DNA of 6,708 nucleotides from NCBI GenBank assembly GCA_016840245.1, contig JAEOST010000404.1, positions 1 to 6,708 of the forward strand. Reading direction: 5' to 3'. This stretch comes from Candidatus Thorarchaeota archaeon (lineage in GTDB: Archaea > Asgardarchaeota > Thorarchaeia > Thorarchaeales > Thorarchaeaceae). The translations under genes and the position numbers were made by a program. The notes beneath the pieces were generated by a model that saw nothing but the letters and a program-made list of their open reading frames with translations, did not search any database and was not told the origin of the DNA. Each line of letters starts with the position of its first letter. The stretch's first letter is position 1. Shown here piece after piece: positions 5,234 to 6,708 of the stretch.

Positions 5234-6373
5234 CTATGTGTATTCCTTCATTGAACCCTTGAAGACGAATCTAAGATACTTGTTCTTGCTAATCACATAG
5301 AAAACGAGAGGAATTGTGAACACACAGATGAAGAACGAGTTCACAATCCACCACTCAGGATTGAGCCACCATTGAGTTGCAGTCACACCAAAGATACTCA
5401 GTATTGGAAACACTATACGCATGGTCATTGGGTGGAGCTCGTAGATTTCTTGCGATGCATTTCCAACTCTCATCAGGAAGTTCTTGAACCGTGTTGTGTA
5501 ATTTGCCAAGAGTGATGAGCTTGCAAACATGACATAAGTTCCAATAATGCCTGTTGCTAGATATATCCAGATTGTACCAATGACGTCTGATGCAATGTCT
5601 GTATAACCATTAAACTCAGAGAGTGCCAGTAGAATCAAACTCATCCCAATAATGGCTCCAACATCCAGAGAGGTACTTCCAATGGTCCAATCCCTGAGTT
5701 TCATGAATCGGCGAATTTCATTACCCATCAACATGAACGTAGCCGCAACAAACACACCACCCATCCTCCAAGGTACGAGACCGGTGGTAAAAGGCCAGTT
5801 AACGATTAGGAAGTCTGCAAATGCAGTATTGAGATACAATGCAATGAGCGGGAATATTGCTAGGAATATCCATTTTGCATTAGCTGGCAAACGTTCCATT
5901 GCCTTGTCAACGGAAACGAAGACTATCATTGCAAGGAACATCATAGGAAGGAACCATAGATGTGGCGAACCGGTGGGAGGTCCAGCTCCGTATAGAAACC
6001 AGAAGACAAGTTCACCAGGGTTCTGAGATGCAGATCCAGGAATAAAAGCGGCCATAACAATCCATAGAGACATGAGGATGACATATGGAATCATGAACTG
6101 ACGACCTCGAGAGGACAAGAAACCCCTCAAGTTTACTCGATACTTTGTGTTGTTATAGGTCAGTCCAGCCAGCAAGAAGAACATGGGCATCACAAAGCTG
6201 ACAAATATGTGATTCAGAGGGGGATAATCTGCATATGTAGCATGTTCATAGATGACAAGAAACATGGCTATGCCCTTAGCAACATCAATCCATTCAATCC
6301 GACCTTTGCTCTTCTGAGTCTTAGGTGGTGTGTCTGATATTGGTTCGGCTGATTCTGTCATCTGGCCCTGCAT
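5234..6373 (-). CDS. Acyltransferase 3 family membrane protein
   Basis: A polytopic membrane protein of the acyltransferase-3 family, whose members transfer acetyl or other acyl groups to sugars, lipids or exported molecules. Numbering from the ATG at 6373 (379 aa), a polar Lys/Pro-rich N-terminus (1-24) is followed by the family opening RIEWIDVAKGIAMFLVIYEH (25-44) with the expected essential His44. Next come FVMPMFFLLAGL (60-71), GRQFMIPYVI (90-99), HLWFLPMMFLAMI (138-150), and near the end VGNASQEIYELHPM (303-316). About ten hydrophobic segments are visible, the usual number. No C-terminal SGNH domain is fused. The actual substrate is not evident. A GTG at 6385 would add four residues, but a TATA-like AATAAAAG at 6397-6404 is too close for it, so I prefer the ATG at 6373; ATG at 6361 is also possible. 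Its stop directly abuts the stop of the converging upstream gene. Confidence 0.88.
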   Translation of the reverse strand: MQGQMTESAEPISDTPPKTQKSKGRIEWIDVAKGIAMFLVIYEHATYADYPPLNHIFVSFVMPMFFLLAGLTYNNTKYRVNLRGFLSSRGRQFMIPYVILMSLWIVMAAFIPGSASQNPGELVFWFLYGAGPPTGSPHLWFLPMMFLAMIVFVSVDKAMERLPANAKWIFLAIFPLIALYLNTAFADFLIVNWPFTTGLVPWRMGGVFVAATFMLMGNEIRRFMKLRDWTIGSTSLDVGAIIGMSLILLALSEFNGYTDIASDVIGTIWIYLATGIIGTYVMFASSSLLANYTTRFKNFLMRVGNASQEIYELHPMTMRIVFPILSIFGVTATQWWLNPEWWIVNSFFICVFTIPLVFYVISKNKYLRFVFKGSMKEYT

Positions 6374-6396
6374 AGAATCACACACAGCTCACGTGG

Positions 6397-6404
6397 CTTT
6401 TATT
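6397..6404 (-). promoter_or_regulatory. Possible TATA box of the acyltransferase gene
   Basis: The minus strand reads AATAAAAG here. A start of transcription about 25 bases downstream would be near 6376, making the gene almost leaderless from the ATG at 6373, or short-leadered for the ATG at 6361. Sequence match only. Confidence 0.35.
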
Positions 6405-6468
6405 GATTGCTGAGGCCGTAATCAGTAAGCTGCGCATATGACGGAATCAACCACAAACCTTTGACAAA

Positions 6469-6476
6469 CTTTTTAA
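6469..6476 (+). promoter_or_regulatory. Probable TATA box of the tRNA-Gly gene
   Basis: CTTTTTAA, preceded by A-rich ACAAA, lies about 30 bases before the first base of the tRNA (6503), the normal spacing for an archaeal tRNA promoter. Confidence 0.5.
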
Positions 6477-6502
6477 CGTTCACAACAGCGGTCAGTCCTA
6501 CA

Positions 6503-6607
6503 GCGTCTGTTGTCTAGGGGCTATGATGGATCCCTGCCACGGATCCGGACCGGGATTCCTCTCAAATTCTGAGGGGGACGGTAATTCGAGTCCCGGCAGA
6601 CGCACCA
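6503..6607 (+). tRNA. tRNA-Gly, anticodon GCC, with a T-arm intron and encoded CCA
   Basis: The acceptor stem GCGTCTG (6503-6509) pairs fully with CAGACGC (6597-6603); then come discriminator A6604 and an encoded CCA (6605-6607). The D-stem GTCT/TGAT has a G-U pair and one U-U mismatch, with D-loop AGGGGCTA. The anticodon stem GATCC/GGATC (6529-6533/6541-6545) is perfect, and its loop CTGCCAC gives anticodon GCC (6536-6538). The variable loop has 4 bases. T-stem 5' strand CCGGG (6550-6554) pairs perfectly with CCCGG (6592-6596), but T-loop TTCGAGT starts only at 6585. Thirty bases (6555-6584) therefore interrupt the gene between positions 53 and 54. The spliced RNA would be 75 nt including CCA. 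Position 9 is U, where a purine is usual. The gene has its own TATA-like box and lies between two protein genes. Confidence 0.9.
6555..6584 (+). other. 30-nt BHB intron at tRNA position 53/54
   Basis: All parts of a bulge-helix-bulge motif are present. The outer helix is CGG (6546-6548) with TCG (6586-6588), including one G-U pair. The 3' bulge is AAT (6583-6585). The central 4-bp helix is ACCG (6549-6552) with CGGT (6579-6582). The 5' bulge is GGA (6553-6555). The inner helix is TTCCTCTCA (6556-6564) with TGAGGGGGA (6570-6578), closed by a 5-nt loop. Cutting after the second base of each bulge, as the archaeal splicing endonuclease does, removes exactly 6555-6584 and restores a normal T-arm. 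The fold and the required tRNA product agree independently. Confidence 0.88.
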
Positions 6608-6683
6608 CTTCTTCTGTCACTCTCAATTCTTCTGGAAGGATTCCTTATTTCTGATGTAACTACCGAGAACTAAGAGGGATAGG

Positions 6684-6708
6684 ATGGGAGGTAATGGAAG
6701 TGGTAAGA
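6684..6708 (+). CDS. Start of a probable P-loop NTPase, cut by the right edge
   Basis: ATG at 6684 is preceded by AGAGGG (6673-6678) at 5 bases, a good ribosome site, and the frame stays open to the window end. Only eight residues are visible, MGGNGSGK, which fit the Walker A pattern G-x4-G-K at the very N-terminus, as in many nucleotide kinases and ATPases. An in-frame TAA at 6657-6659 excludes a longer protein. The next codon should give Ser or Thr if this is right; its first base, A, allows either. Confidence 0.45.

Noticed and set aside
5652..6026. 124-codon rightward frame inside the acyltransferase gene
   Set aside because: It lies wholly opposite a well-supported membrane protein, and its translation has no family features.
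6555..6587. 29-base intron defined by the direct ATTC repeats at 6555-6558 and 6584-6587
   Set aside because: Removal would leave an 8-base T-loop; the 30-base intron gives the standard 7-base loop and matches the BHB cut sites.
6503..6607. tRNA pseudogene with a broken T-arm
   Set aside because: The two T-stem halves pair perfectly once 30 bases are removed, and these bases form a full BHB motif, so an intron explains the gap better than decay.

Overview
The window looks like chromosomal DNA from an archaeon, most likely an Asgard archaeon of the Thorarchaeota type. It holds a two-repeat TATA-binding protein (TBP), a longin-fold protein, archaeal-type TATA boxes, AGGAGG-type ribosome sites, and a tRNA whose intron sits in a bulge-helix-bulge (BHB) motif. 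Base composition is moderate, and there is no sign of a mobile element, CRISPR array or phage. The phylum call is an inference from protein families, not a measured match.

Layout from left to right. The 5' part (149 codons) of a membrane-protein gene runs leftward off the left edge (448 to 1). It shares a divergent promoter region with a rightward gene for a divergent TBP (589-1197). That gene converges, with a 4-base gap, on a leftward longin-domain gene (1202-1678). Two leftward genes of unknown function lie upstream of the longin gene (1764-2318 and 2378-2746). This three-gene leftward run is preceded by a very AT-rich promoter and a leader of about 85 nt with competing hairpins and a GAAA-capped stem. 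Next come a leftward ferritin/rubrerythrin-like gene (2965-3417) and, probably in one transcript with it, an orotate phosphoribosyltransferase gene (3468-4169). Divergent from that is a rightward conserved hypothetical gene (4268-5233), which abuts with no spare base a leftward acyltransferase-3 membrane protein (5234-6373). The right end carries a tRNA-Gly(GCC) gene (6503-6607) and the first 8 codons of a probable P-loop protein (6684 onward).

Functional reading. The clearest roles are transcription initiation (TBP), pyrimidine synthesis (OPRT), O-acylation of a surface or lipid substrate (acyltransferase 3) and translation (tRNA-Gly). No single pathway links them.

The strongest unusual signal is the tRNA. 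Its T-stem and T-loop are separated by 30 nt that fold into a complete BHB motif, so the intron lies at the non-canonical 53/54 position. Three further signals stand out. The TBP has lost two DNA-contact residues in repeat 1 and gained about 18 residues in repeat 2. The longin protein carries a cysteine cluster in its tail. The leader before the unknown-gene run can form mutually exclusive hairpins.
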